A DNA stretch of 64,000 bases, from contig URUK01000001.1 of the NCBI GenBank assembly GCA_900551055.1, positions 62,001 to 126,000 on the forward strand, read 5' to 3'. The translations under genes and the position numbers were made by a program. Positions 25,459 to 34,721 of the stretch are shown piece by piece. Source of the DNA: an uncultured Prevotella sp. Its GTDB lineage: Bacteria > Bacteroidota > Bacteroidia > Bacteroidales > Bacteroidaceae. The notes under the pieces are model-generated. The model did not search any database. It was not told the DNA's origin and saw only the letters and a program-made list of their open reading frames with translations. How positions within the stretch are numbered: the first letter of the stretch is position 1; every line of letters begins with the position of its first letter.

Positions 25459-25545
25459 TAATAAATTAACCTATGGCAAGATTTGTGCCATCTTAGGCTT
25501 TCTTTTGGCTTGCAATAATACACATTCAAAAATGCGCGACAGAAA

Positions 25546-26622
25546 ATGAAAAATGTGACATTAATACTTGAAGATGGAACTAAGTTTCATGGAAAATCAT
25601 TCGGATATGACAGTCCTGTAGCAGGTGAAGTCGTTTTCAATACTGCAATGATGGGTTATCCGGAAAGTCTTACCGACCCTTCGTATGCCGGACAGCTGAT
25701 GGTATTGACTTATCCTCTTGTCGGCAATTACGGTGTGCCGCCCTTTATTTTGGGGACTGACGGTATAGCTACATTCATGGAAAGCGACAGAATATATGCG
25801 TCTGCGATAATTGTGGCAGATTACAGTGAGCAATATAGTCATTGGAATGCCGTTGAAAGTTTGGCTGATTGGTTGAAGCGTGAGCATGTGCCGGGAATTA
25901 CCGGCATCGATACGCGTGAGCTGACAAAAGTTTTGCGTGAACATGGTGTGATGATGGGGAAGATACTGTTTGACGACGAACCGGATAACGTTCCAACAGC
26001 TGATTATGAGGGCGTGAATTTTGTCGATCAAGTTAGTTGCAAGCAGATAATACATTACAATGAAGGTGTTGGAAAGAAAGTCGTGCTTGTTGATTGTGGT
26101 GTGAAGAATAACATAATAAGGTGTCTTGTTGGTCGCGGTGTCGAAGTCATACGTGTACCTTGGAATTATGATTATACAAATATGGATTTTGACGGATTGT
26201 TTCTTGCCAATGGGCCGGGTGACCCTGACATGTGCGAGGATGCGGTTAATATAATACGTAAGCAGATGAGCATATCTGCCAAGCCTATTTGTGGTATTTG
26301 TATGGGCAATCAGTTGTTGGCAAAGGCCGGCGGTGCAAAGATTTATAAATTGAAATACGGCCATCGCTCACATAACCAACCTGTGCGCCTTGTTGGAACA
26401 GAACATTGTTATGTGACCAGTCAAAATCATGGTTATGCAGTTGACAGTTCTACGCTTGGCCATGATTGGGAAGAGTTGTTCGTCAATATGAATGATGGAA
26501 GCAATGAGGGAATACGGCATAAGTCCAATCCTTGGTTTTCAAGCCAGTTCCATCCTGAAGCTTGTTCAGGGCCGGTAGATACGGAATTCATGTTTGACAA
26601 ATTCGTCAGTGCGTTGAGGTAG
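25546..26622 (+). CDS. carA: Carbamoyl phosphate synthase small subunit
   Basis: A 358-residue glutaminase subunit supplying ammonia to CarB for carbamoyl phosphate, used for pyrimidines and arginine. The N-terminal CarA domain (FNTAMMGYPESLTDPSYAG) is followed by a class I amidotransferase domain with nucleophile Cys252 in ICGICMGNQLL, SQNHGYAV and the catalytic His-Glu pair in SSQFHPEACSGP. It lies 87 bases after the PurF-type gene and 45 before carB. Confidence 0.97.
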   Translation: MKNVTLILEDGTKFHGKSFGYDSPVAGEVVFNTAMMGYPESLTDPSYAGQLMVLTYPLVGNYGVPPFILGTDGIATFMESDRIYASAIIVADYSEQYSHWNAVESLADWLKREHVPGITGIDTRELTKVLREHGVMMGKILFDDEPDNVPTADYEGVNFVDQVSCKQIIHYNEGVGKKVVLVDCGVKNNIIRCLVGRGVEVIRVPWNYDYTNMDFDGLFLANGPGDPDMCEDAVNIIRKQMSISAKPICGICMGNQLLAKAGGAKIYKLKYGHRSHNQPVRLVGTEHCYVTSQNHGYAVDSSTLGHDWEELFVNMNDGSNEGIRHKSNPWFSSQFHPEACSGPVDTEFMFDKFVSALR

Positions 26623-26667
26623 GCAATTCTTGTTATAATCAATAGGCAAACTCCTAAATTTTTTGAA

Positions 26668-29600
26668 ATGAAATACAACGATATAAAGAAAGTGTTGCTT
26701 CTCGGTTCAGGAGCGTTGAAGATAGGCGAGGCCGGTGAATTTGACTATTCGGGTTCACAGGCGTTGAAGGCATTAAGGGAGGAAGGAATCGAGACAGTGC
26801 TCATTAATCCTAATATTGCTACGGTGCAGACATCTGAAGGCGTAGCAGACCAGATATACTTTCTTCCTGTTCAGCCGTATTTTGTAGAACGTGTGATAGA
26901 GAAGGAGCGTCCAGACGGAATTCTTCTGTCTTTTGGAGGACAGACTGCACTTAATTGCGGTGTCGAGCTTTATAAAAGCGGCGTGCTTGAAAAGTATGGT
27001 GTGCGTGTTTTAGGAACACCGGTGCAGGCCATTATGGATACAGAAGACCGCGAGTTGTTTGTAGAACGTTTGAATGAAATCGATGTTAAGACCATCAAGA
27101 GCGAGGCTTGCGAAAACATTGAGCAGGCTCGTAAGGCTGCGGCTGATTTGGGCTATCCTGTTATAATCCGTGCGGCTTATGCCTTGGGCGGTTTGGGCAG
27201 CGGTTTCTGTGACAACGAGGAGGAGCTTGACCGTTTGGCGGAAAAGGCTTTCTCTTTTTCTCCGCAGGTACTGGTTGAGAAGAGCCTTAAAGGCTGGAAA
27301 GAGATTGAGTATGAAGTTGTGCGTGACCGTTATGATAATTGCATAACGGTATGTAATATGGAAAACTTTGACCCTCTTGGCATTCATACGGGTGAAAGTA
27401 TTGTCATTGCGCCGTCACAGACCCTTACAAACAGCGAGTATCACAAGCTCCGTGCCTTGTCTATAAAGATTATACGTCACATAGGAATAGTCGGAGAGTG
27501 TAACGTTCAGTATGCTTTTGACCCCCAAAGCGAGGATTATCGTGTTATAGAGGTCAATGCCCGCTTGAGTCGCAGTTCGGCTCTTGCTTCAAAAGCTACA
27601 GGATATCCTCTCGCGTTCGTTGCAGCCAAGCTTGGTATGGGATATGGCTTGTTTGAATTGAAAAATTCTGTAACAAAGACAACAAGCGCCTTCTTTGAGC
27701 CTGCTTTGGATTATGTCGTTTGTAAGATACCGCGTTGGGATTTGAGCAAATTCCGTGGAGTTGACCGTGAACTTGGCTCTTCAATGAAGTCGGTCGGCGA
27801 GGTTATGGCCATAGGCCGTAATTTTGAGGAAGCCATACAGAAAGGTTTGCGCATGATAGGGCAGGGTATGCACGGTTTTGTGGAGAATAAAGAGCTTGAG
27901 ATTTCAGATATAGATGAGGCATTGCGTGACCCGACGGACAATCGTGTGTTTGTCATATCAAAGGCGATGCACCGCGGCTATACGATAGACCAGATTCATG
28001 AGCTTACCAAAATAGACAAATGGTTCCTGTACAAGCTGAAACATATTATAGATATTGATGAGGCTTTGAAGCGTTGCAAGAGTGTGAACGTACTTGACAA
28101 GGAACTGTTGCGTACGGCAAAGGTGTATGGGTTTACAGATTTCCAGATAGCGCGTGCTGTCGGCCTTGAGAACGAGCTTGGGAACATGACGAAGGCCGGT
28201 CTTGTAATACGCCAGTTGCGCAAGAATTACGGAATACTGCCAGTGGTAAAGCAAATCGATACCTTGGCGGCGGAGTATCCGGCACAGACCAATTATCTGT
28301 ATGTTACTTATGCCGGAACGAAGAGTGATATTAATTTCGAGCGTGACAAGCGCTCAATAATCGTTCTGGGTTCAGGTGCTTACAGGATAGGTAGTTCTGT
28401 TGAGTTCGACTGGTGCGGCGTTCAGGCGCTTAATACCATCCGCAAGCAGGGTTGGCGTTCGGTTATGATTAATTATAATCCGGAGACTGTTTCAACGGAC
28501 TATGATATGTGTGACCGTCTGTATTTCGATGAACTTACGTTCGAGCGTGTCATGGATATAATCGACCTTGAATGTCCGCACGGCGTGATTGTTTCCACAG
28601 GAGGTCAGATACCCAATAACCTTGCGATGCGTCTTGACGCGCAAAATGTGCCAATACTCGGAACTTCGGCAAAGGACATAGATAATGCCGAAGACCGTGC
28701 CAAGTTCTCTTCAATGCTCGGACGTAATGGCATAGACCAGCCGGAGTGGAGCGCATTGACCTCTATGGATGATATTCAGAAATTCATCGACCGCGTTGGA
28801 TTTCCTGTCCTTGTGCGTCCGTCGTACGTATTGTCAGGAGCGGCGATGAATGTCTGCTCTAATAATGACGAGTTGGAGCGTTTCCTGAAATTGGCCGCCA
28901 ACGTTTCAGAAGACCATCCTGTTGTTGTCAGCCAGTTTATCGAGCATGCAAAGGAGGTGGAGATGGACGCCGTTGCGCGTGACGGTGAGATTATTGCTTA
29001 TGCCATAAGCGAGCATATTGAGTTTGCCGGCGTTCATTCAGGCGACGCGACAATACAGTTCCCACCGCAGAAACTTTACTGCGAGACAATACGACGAATC
29101 AAACGTGTAAGCCGTAAGATTGCAGAGGAACTTCATATTAGCGGTCCGTTTAATATCCAGTTCCTTGCCAGAGATAATGACATAAAGGTTATAGAGTGCA
29201 ATCTCCGTGCCTCACGTTCGTTCCCGTTTGTTAGCAAGGTGCTGAAAATCAATTTGATAGAGCTTGCCACTAAAGTAATGCTTGGAATACCTGTCGAGCG
29301 TCCTGACAAAGATTTGTTCGACCTTGATTATGTGGGAATAAAGGCAAGCCAATTCTCTTTCAACCGTTTGCAGAAAGCCGACCCTGTGCTCGGTGTTGAC
29401 ATGGCATCGACGGGAGAAGTGGGATGTCTTGGCGATGATACCAATACAGCGTTGTTGAAGAGCATGCTTTCAGTAGGACAACGTATCCCTGAAAAGAACA
29501 TTCTGTTGTCAACCGGTGGGCCGAAACAGAAGGCTGAGACATTGGATGCTGCCCGCCAGTTGGTGAAGAACGGTTACAAGATTTTTGCGACGGTCGGTTC

Positions 29601-29898
29601 GTCCAAGTTCCTCACGGAGAATGGGGTTGAAAACACAATGGTATATTGGCCGTCAGATGCGGACAAACATCCGCAGGCGCTTGACATGCTGCATCGTCAT
29701 GAGATAGACCTTGTGGTAAATATCCCCAAAGACCTTACTGTGAGCGAACTGTCGAACGGATATAAAATACGCCGTGCGGCTATCGACCTCAATGTGCCGC
29801 TCATTACCAACAGTCGTCTTGCTTCAGCGTTTATCAATGCTTTCTGCCGTGTAAAGCTTGACGACATCGACATTAAGGCTTGGAACGAATACAAGTAA
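26668..29898 (+). CDS. carB: Carbamoyl phosphate synthase large subunit
   Basis: A 1076-residue protein with two homologous ATP-grasp halves. The first half starts KVLLLGSGALKIGEAGEFDY and has AAYALGGLGSGF; the second starts IIVLGSGAYRIGSSVEFDW and has VRPSYVLSGAAM. The C-terminal allosteric domain (MGS-like) includes KNGYKIFATVGSSKF. It forms a complex with CarA and channels ammonia. Length is standard. A hairpin terminator follows. Confidence 0.98.
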   Translation: MKYNDIKKVLLLGSGALKIGEAGEFDYSGSQALKALREEGIETVLINPNIATVQTSEGVADQIYFLPVQPYFVERVIEKERPDGILLSFGGQTALNCGVELYKSGVLEKYGVRVLGTPVQAIMDTEDRELFVERLNEIDVKTIKSEACENIEQARKAAADLGYPVIIRAAYALGGLGSGFCDNEEELDRLAEKAFSFSPQVLVEKSLKGWKEIEYEVVRDRYDNCITVCNMENFDPLGIHTGESIVIAPSQTLTNSEYHKLRALSIKIIRHIGIVGECNVQYAFDPQSEDYRVIEVNARLSRSSALASKATGYPLAFVAAKLGMGYGLFELKNSVTKTTSAFFEPALDYVVCKIPRWDLSKFRGVDRELGSSMKSVGEVMAIGRNFEEAIQKGLRMIGQGMHGFVENKELEISDIDEALRDPTDNRVFVISKAMHRGYTIDQIHELTKIDKWFLYKLKHIIDIDEALKRCKSVNVLDKELLRTAKVYGFTDFQIARAVGLENELGNMTKAGLVIRQLRKNYGILPVVKQIDTLAAEYPAQTNYLYVTYAGTKSDINFERDKRSIIVLGSGAYRIGSSVEFDWCGVQALNTIRKQGWRSVMINYNPETVSTDYDMCDRLYFDELTFERVMDIIDLECPHGVIVSTGGQIPNNLAMRLDAQNVPILGTSAKDIDNAEDRAKFSSMLGRNGIDQPEWSALTSMDDIQKFIDRVGFPVLVRPSYVLSGAAMNVCSNNDELERFLKLAANVSEDHPVVVSQFIEHAKEVEMDAVARDGEIIAYAISEHIEFAGVHSGDATIQFPPQKLYCETIRRIKRVSRKIAEELHISGPFNIQFLARDNDIKVIECNLRASRSFPFVSKVLKINLIELATKVMLGIPVERPDKDLFDLDYVGIKASQFSFNRLQKADPVLGVDMASTGEVGCLGDDTNTALLKSMLSVGQRIPEKNILLSTGGPKQKAETLDAARQLVKNGYKIFATVGSSKFLTENGVENTMVYWPSDADKHPQALDMLHRHEIDLVVNIPKDLTVSELSNGYKIRRAAIDLNVPLITNSRLASAFINAFCRVKLDDIDIKAWNEYK

Positions 29899-29934
29899 TT
29901 GACAAATCAAGTTCTCAATATTTTGCAATAAGGG

Positions 29935-29990
29935 TGTTAAAAAGGCTGCGTTTTCACTGATAGGGCAGTTAAGACGCAGCTTTTAACCTC
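29935..29990 (+). terminator. carB terminator
   Basis: GTTAAAAAGGCTGCGTTTT (29936-29954) pairs with AAGACGCAGCTTTTAAC (29971-29987) with one bulge. The arm sequence AAAAGGCTGCG is reminiscent of the dispersed palindromic family but is a single unit. Confidence 0.7.
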
Positions 29991-30008
29991 TTGTAAACAA
30001 GGATTTTA

Positions 30009-30803
30009 GTGAAGACTGTAAAACCAAAGAAGAACCTTGGGCAGCATTTTTTGACAGACCTTGGCATCGCCAAGGCCATAGCCGACACGGTGGATGCTTT
30101 CCCCGGAATACCTGTGCTTGAGGTTGGCCCGGGCATGGGGGTGCTGACGCAGTACCTCATGTGCAAGGACAGGAAGCTGAAAGTAGTTGAGATTGATACG
30201 GAATCGGTAGATTATCTGAACGAAAAATACCCAGGATTAAGGCAGGATATAGTCAGTGGGGATTTCCTCAAGATGGATTTGACGGGGCTTTTTTCCGGAG
30301 AACGGTTTGTGCTTACAGGGAACTATCCCTATGACATATCGTCTCAGATTTTCTTTAAGATGCTTGACAATAAGGATTTGATACCTTGCTGCACGGGAAT
30401 GGTGCAACGCGAGGTGGCCTTACGCATTGCATCAGCTCCGGGTTCCAAGGCTTACGGCATACTTAGTGTGTTGATTCAGGCATGGTATGACGTAGAATAT
30501 TTGTTTACGGTCGATGAGAATGTGTTTAGTCCTCCACCAAAGGTGAAGAGTGCGGTTATACGTATGACCCGTAACGGTGTAGAGCATCTTGGCTGCAGTT
30601 GGCCGCTGTTCCGCCGTGTGGTAAAGGCCGTGTTCAACCAGCGCCGCAAAATGTTGCGCGTGTCGTTGAGACAGCTGTTCCCGGACGCGAAGGCGCATTC
30701 CGCTTTTTTCAGTGGAGAGATGATGACTCTCAGGCCGGAACAGCTGTCAGTATCGCAGTTTGTCGAGTTGACAAATATGGTCGAAAGCGAGATGGGCGTG
30801 TGA
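30009..30803 (+). CDS. rsmA: 16S rRNA dimethyladenosine transferase
   Basis: A 264-residue KsgA/RsmA that dimethylates the two adjacent adenosines in the 3' hairpin of 16S rRNA. The start is GTG 30009, giving the canonical KKNLGQHFL close to the N terminus; no ATG is available upstream after the terminator. SAM-binding EVGPGMGVLTQYL and catalytic-loop GNYPYDISSQIFFK (NxPY type) are intact; FSPPPKVKSAVIRM and FNQRRKMLR occur later. Confidence 0.97.
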   Translation: MKTVKPKKNLGQHFLTDLGIAKAIADTVDAFPGIPVLEVGPGMGVLTQYLMCKDRKLKVVEIDTESVDYLNEKYPGLRQDIVSGDFLKMDLTGLFSGERFVLTGNYPYDISSQIFFKMLDNKDLIPCCTGMVQREVALRIASAPGSKAYGILSVLIQAWYDVEYLFTVDENVFSPPPKVKSAVIRMTRNGVEHLGCSWPLFRRVVKAVFNQRRKMLRVSLRQLFPDAKAHSAFFSGEMMTLRPEQLSVSQFVELTNMVESEMGV

Positions 30804-30832
30804 CAGGTGTTCAGGCTTGCGCTGTTTGCGTT

Positions 30833-31513
30833 TCAATTGTTTTGATTTGGGATAAAGTGCGGGTTCTGGATTGAAAGTATTTCATCCGGGTTTTCCGCGA
30901 GAATGGTGGCGCCGTTTTTCAAAAGGAAATCCTTGTCCCTAAATCCCCACAATACGCTAATGCAAGGTATGCCACAATTGCGTGCTGTGGCTATGTCAAC
31001 CTCGCTGTCGCCGACATATACGGTGCTTTCACGGTTTGCTCCCAGCCTTTTCATCGCTTCAAGCACTGTGTCGGGAGCAGGCTTCTTGCGCATGTTCTCG
31101 CTTTCACCTATTGCCACGCTTATGTATTCGTTGAAAAACGTGCGGCATAAGCTTTCTGTGGCTTTGCAGTATTTGTTGCTTACAACGGCCATTTGCACCC
31201 CTTTGTCTTTCAACGATTTCAGCATTTCCATTATGCCCGGATAAGGGCGGGTTGTGTCGAGGCTGTGTTGAAGGTAATGGCTTATGAACTCATTGTAGGC
31301 TTTTTCATACAATTGCCCGGATGTTCCTTCAGGTACGGCTCTTTCTATAAGTTTCTTTATGCCGTTGCCGACCATTGACCTAACTTCTTCGGTGGTATGT
31401 TCTTTGAACCCTAATTGTCGCATTGCATGGTTGGTGCTTGCAGTCAGGTCGTCAAGTGTGTAGAGCAGCGTGCCGTCAAGGTCGAATATATATGTGTTAA
31501 ATTGTTTCTCCAT
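30833..31513 (-). CDS. HAD-family phosphatase, phosphoglycolate phosphatase-like
   Basis: A 226-residue HAD hydrolase: motif I FDLDGTLLYTLDDL, motif II VVSNK, motif III Lys in RKKPAPDTVLEAM and motif IV VGDSEVDIATARNCG. The cap domain placement (after motif I) and the GIPCISVLWGFRD segment match the Gph group, which dephosphorylates 2-phosphoglycolate, but sugar-phosphate or nucleotide substrates are possible. It faces rsmA and is divergent from gyrA. Confidence 0.92.
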   Translation of the reverse strand: MEKQFNTYIFDLDGTLLYTLDDLTASTNHAMRQLGFKEHTTEEVRSMVGNGIKKLIERAVPEGTSGQLYEKAYNEFISHYLQHSLDTTRPYPGIMEMLKSLKDKGVQMAVVSNKYCKATESLCRTFFNEYISVAIGESENMRKKPAPDTVLEAMKRLGANRESTVYVGDSEVDIATARNCGIPCISVLWGFRDKDFLLKNGATILAENPDEILSIQNPHFIPNQNN

Positions 31514-31730
31514 AATCCTTTACTTTATGTTTCGGCGCATGGTCGCGTCTTTGTTTGCCAGGTGCAAAGTTACGGATAAATATCATAATTCCGTATGCTT
31601 GGTGTTTGTTTTTGCGATGTTGTTGTCCTGCGCTTGGAACATTTACAACTGTTTCACGTTTTTTTCGTTCATTCCTTTTGTATGTAGTCCGTAAAAATGA
31701 CGTTTCGTTAAGCGTGGCCGGCATATGGCT

Positions 31731-31826
31731 TGTAATATGAAAGGTGTCCTTTTGCATTGCAAAATATGGTCTTTTACAAGGTGAAAGGTGACCTTTTGCA
31801 TTCCGATTTGCGGCATATTGGAATGT
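31731..31826. repeat. Dispersed 22-bp-period palindromic element, copy 5 (degenerate)
   Basis: Units read AAAGGTGTCCTTTTGCA, GCAAAATATGGTCTTTTAC, GAAAGGTGACCTTTTGCA and a decayed TTTGCGGCATATTGG. It is located between divergent genes (HAD phosphatase and gyrA), unlike most copies. The rest of the 570-base gap (31514-32084) shows no coding frame I trust; it includes the gyrA leader, where no perfect TAnnTTTG box is seen. Confidence 0.75.
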
Positions 31827-32084
31827 ATCTGGTTTTCAGCGTGATATAAGGCTGCGGCTTTTGCCGGTTGTGCAGGTGCTGTTGTCGGTGCAGGGCGTAG
31901 TGGTTTTATGTTAAAAGGCATTATCTGAAATAAAGTTTAAAATTGTGACTTTTGCCGTAAATCATTTTCACGGTTCGTAAAAAAGCATTAATTTAGCACG
32001 CTGTAAACAAGTTAAAAACGTCTTAGAACGAAAGGAAACTGCCAAAAACGGCATTTTTGACAAATTTAATATAACTAATTGTAA

Positions 32085-34709
32085 ATGGACAACAGCAATA
32101 CGTTTGACCAGGACAGGATTATCAAAATCAACATCGAGGAGGAAATGAAATCCTCCTATATTGACTATTCAATGTCAGTCATTGTGGCCCGTGCGCTGCC
32201 TGATGTGCGCGACGGCTTCAAGCCCGTACACCGACGCATTCTATACGGAATGATGGGTATAGGCAACACGAGCGACAAGCCTTACAAGAAGTGCGCGCGC
32301 GTGGTAGGCGAGGTGCTTGGTAAGTACCATCCGCATGGTGACAGCTCAGTGTACGGGGCGTTGGTCCGTATGGCGCAGGACTGGAACATGCGTTATACGC
32401 TTGTTGACGGACAGGGCAACTTTGGTAGCGTTGACGGCGATTCGGCTGCAGCAATGCGTTACACCGAGTGCCGCCTTTCAAAGATGGGAGAGCATATCAT
32501 GGACGACCTTGACAAGGAAACCGTCGATATGATGAACAACTTTGACGACTCGCTGCAAGAGCCGGCCGTCATGCCGACGAAGATACCCAACCTGCTTGTG
32601 AACGGCGGCAACGGCATCGCTGTGGGCATGGCTACTAATATTCCTACGCACAATCTTGGCGAAGTGATTGACGGATGCTGCGCTTATATCGACAATCCGG
32701 ACATTGATGTGGACGGGCTGATGCAGTATATCAAGGCTCCTGATTTTCCGACTGGCGCGTATATATATGGAATACAGGGGGTGCGCGACGCATATGAGAC
32801 AGGACGGGGACGCATAGTGATGCGTGCCAAGGCTGAAATTGAAAGCGGCGAAGCGCATGACAAGATTGTTGTCACCGAAATTCCATACGGAGTCAACAAG
32901 GCTCAGCTCATAGAGTATATTGCCGACTTGGTGAAAGAAGGCAAACTCGACGGTATAAGCAATGCCAACGACGAGAGCGACCGCCATGGCATGCGTATAG
33001 TTATTGACGTGAAGAAAGATGCCAACGCCAACGTCATTTTGAACAAGCTGTTCAAGATGACTGCATTGCAAAGTTCTTTCTCGGTCAACTGCATAGCCTT
33101 GGTAAAGGGACGTCCGCGCCTCCTTACATTGAAAGACTGTGTGCGGTATTTTGTTGACCACAGGCACGACGTTACCATCCGCCGCACGAACTTTGAGCTG
33201 CGCAAGGCCCGGGAACGCGAGCATATATTGCAAGCTCTCATTACAGCATGCGACAATATTGACGAAGTGGTGCATATCATACGGGGGTCGAAGACACCGT
33301 CGGATGCGCAACGCAATCTTGAGGTCCGTTTCGGTTTTGACGAGGTGCAGTCAAAGGCGATTGTGGACATGCGTCTGAGCCAGCTGACCGGCCTGCGTAT
33401 GGACCAGTTGCACGCGGAATATGAGGAGATAGAACGTCGTATAGCATATTTGCAGCAAATACTTGACGACCCGGAACTCTGCAAGAAAGTGATGAAAGAT
33501 GAATTGCAGGAGGTAAAGGAAAAATATGGAGACGAACGCCGGACAGAAATCAAATATTCGAGCGAGGAGTTTAATCCGGAAGATTTCTATCCCAATGACC
33601 CTGTGGTAATCACAATCAGCCATCTTGGCTATATCAAGCGTACGCCGTTGTCGGAGTTCCGTGAGCAGGCGCGTGGTGGCGTTGGAAGCAAGGGCGCTCA
33701 CAGCCGCGACAATGATTTTACGGAGTATATCTATCCGGCGACGATGCACAACACGATGATGTTTTTCACCAATAAGGGGCGTTGTTATTGGCTTAAATGC
33801 TATGAAATCCCGGAAGGTGCAAAGAACTCCAAAGGCCGTGCGATACAGAACTTGCTGAATATCGAAAGCGATGACAGCATCAAGGCATTCCTGCGTCTGC
33901 GTGGAAGTCTTGACGACGAGAAGTTTATAAACAGCCATTATGTGGTGTTCGCGACAAAGAAAGGTCTGATAAAGAAGACTTGCCTTGAAGCTTACAGCAG
34001 GCCGAGAGCCAATGGCGTGATAGCAATCAATGTACTTGAGGGCGATGAAGTAGTAGGAGTGCGTCTGACAAACGGACATAACGAGCTGTTGCTTGCCGAC
34101 AGGAACGGACGTGCTGTAAGGTTCAATGAAGATACAGTACGTGCCATGGGCCGCGTTTCGACCGGAGTACGCGGCATGAAACTTGACGATGGAGACGACG
34201 AGGTTGTGGGCATGGTAGTTGTAAACAAGCCTGAGACAGAGACCATAATGGTTGTAAGCGAGAACGGTTATGGAAAGCGGAGCCAGGTTGAAGACTATCG
34301 TAGGACAAACCGAGGCGGCAAAGGCGTTAAGACCCTCAATATCACGGAAAAGACCGGAAGGCTTGTGGCTATCAAGGTTGTTACCGACGACAACGACCTT
34401 ATGATAATAAACAAGAGTGGAATACTTATCAGGCTGAAAGTTTCCGAATGTCGGATAATGGGTCGGGCAACCCAGGGTGTACGACTGATAAACCTGACAA
34501 AGAAAAATGATGTCATATCGAGCGTTTGCAAGGTTATGAGTTCTGATATTGAGGCGATTGCCGAAGCAGAAAGTCGTAAAGAATGGACTGCCACGAGCGA
34601 GGCAATAAGGAACGATGCGTTAGCTGTGTCGGCAGACGTTGAAGCCAATGCCGATAATGCAGATGATAACGATGTTGAGAACAGTGATGAAACATCCAAG
34701 TTTAATTAA
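32085..34709 (+). CDS. gyrA: DNA gyrase subunit A
   Basis: An 874-residue GyrA. The catalytic Tyr126 lies in AAAMRYTECRLSK; the quinolone-determining region reads GKYHPHGDSSVYGALVRMA, with Ser87 equal to E. coli Ser83 and Gly91 at the E. coli Asp87 position. The C-terminal half contains the beta-pinwheel repeats and the GyrA-box-like QARGGVGSKG, which separates gyrase from topoisomerase IV. The final 60 residues are acidic. Separate monocistronic leader of unknown promoter; 12 bases precede the TPR-like gene at 34722, so partial cotranscription is likely. Confidence 0.98.
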   Translation: MDNSNTFDQDRIIKINIEEEMKSSYIDYSMSVIVARALPDVRDGFKPVHRRILYGMMGIGNTSDKPYKKCARVVGEVLGKYHPHGDSSVYGALVRMAQDWNMRYTLVDGQGNFGSVDGDSAAAMRYTECRLSKMGEHIMDDLDKETVDMMNNFDDSLQEPAVMPTKIPNLLVNGGNGIAVGMATNIPTHNLGEVIDGCCAYIDNPDIDVDGLMQYIKAPDFPTGAYIYGIQGVRDAYETGRGRIVMRAKAEIESGEAHDKIVVTEIPYGVNKAQLIEYIADLVKEGKLDGISNANDESDRHGMRIVIDVKKDANANVILNKLFKMTALQSSFSVNCIALVKGRPRLLTLKDCVRYFVDHRHDVTIRRTNFELRKAREREHILQALITACDNIDEVVHIIRGSKTPSDAQRNLEVRFGFDEVQSKAIVDMRLSQLTGLRMDQLHAEYEEIERRIAYLQQILDDPELCKKVMKDELQEVKEKYGDERRTEIKYSSEEFNPEDFYPNDPVVITISHLGYIKRTPLSEFREQARGGVGSKGAHSRDNDFTEYIYPATMHNTMMFFTNKGRCYWLKCYEIPEGAKNSKGRAIQNLLNIESDDSIKAFLRLRGSLDDEKFINSHYVVFATKKGLIKKTCLEAYSRPRANGVIAINVLEGDEVVGVRLTNGHNELLLADRNGRAVRFNEDTVRAMGRVSTGVRGMKLDDGDDEVVGMVVVNKPETETIMVVSENGYGKRSQVEDYRRTNRGGKGVKTLNITEKTGRLVAIKVVTDDNDLMIINKSGILIRLKVSECRIMGRATQGVRLINLTKKNDVISSVCKVMSSDIEAIAEAESRKEWTATSEAIRNDALAVSADVEANADNADDNDVENSDETSKFN

Positions 34710-34721
34710 ATACAGTTGATT

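Noticed and set aside
31470..31757. Overlapping frames on both strands between the HAD gene and gyrA
   Set aside because: Neither frame has protein-like composition, and both run into palindromic element copy 5.
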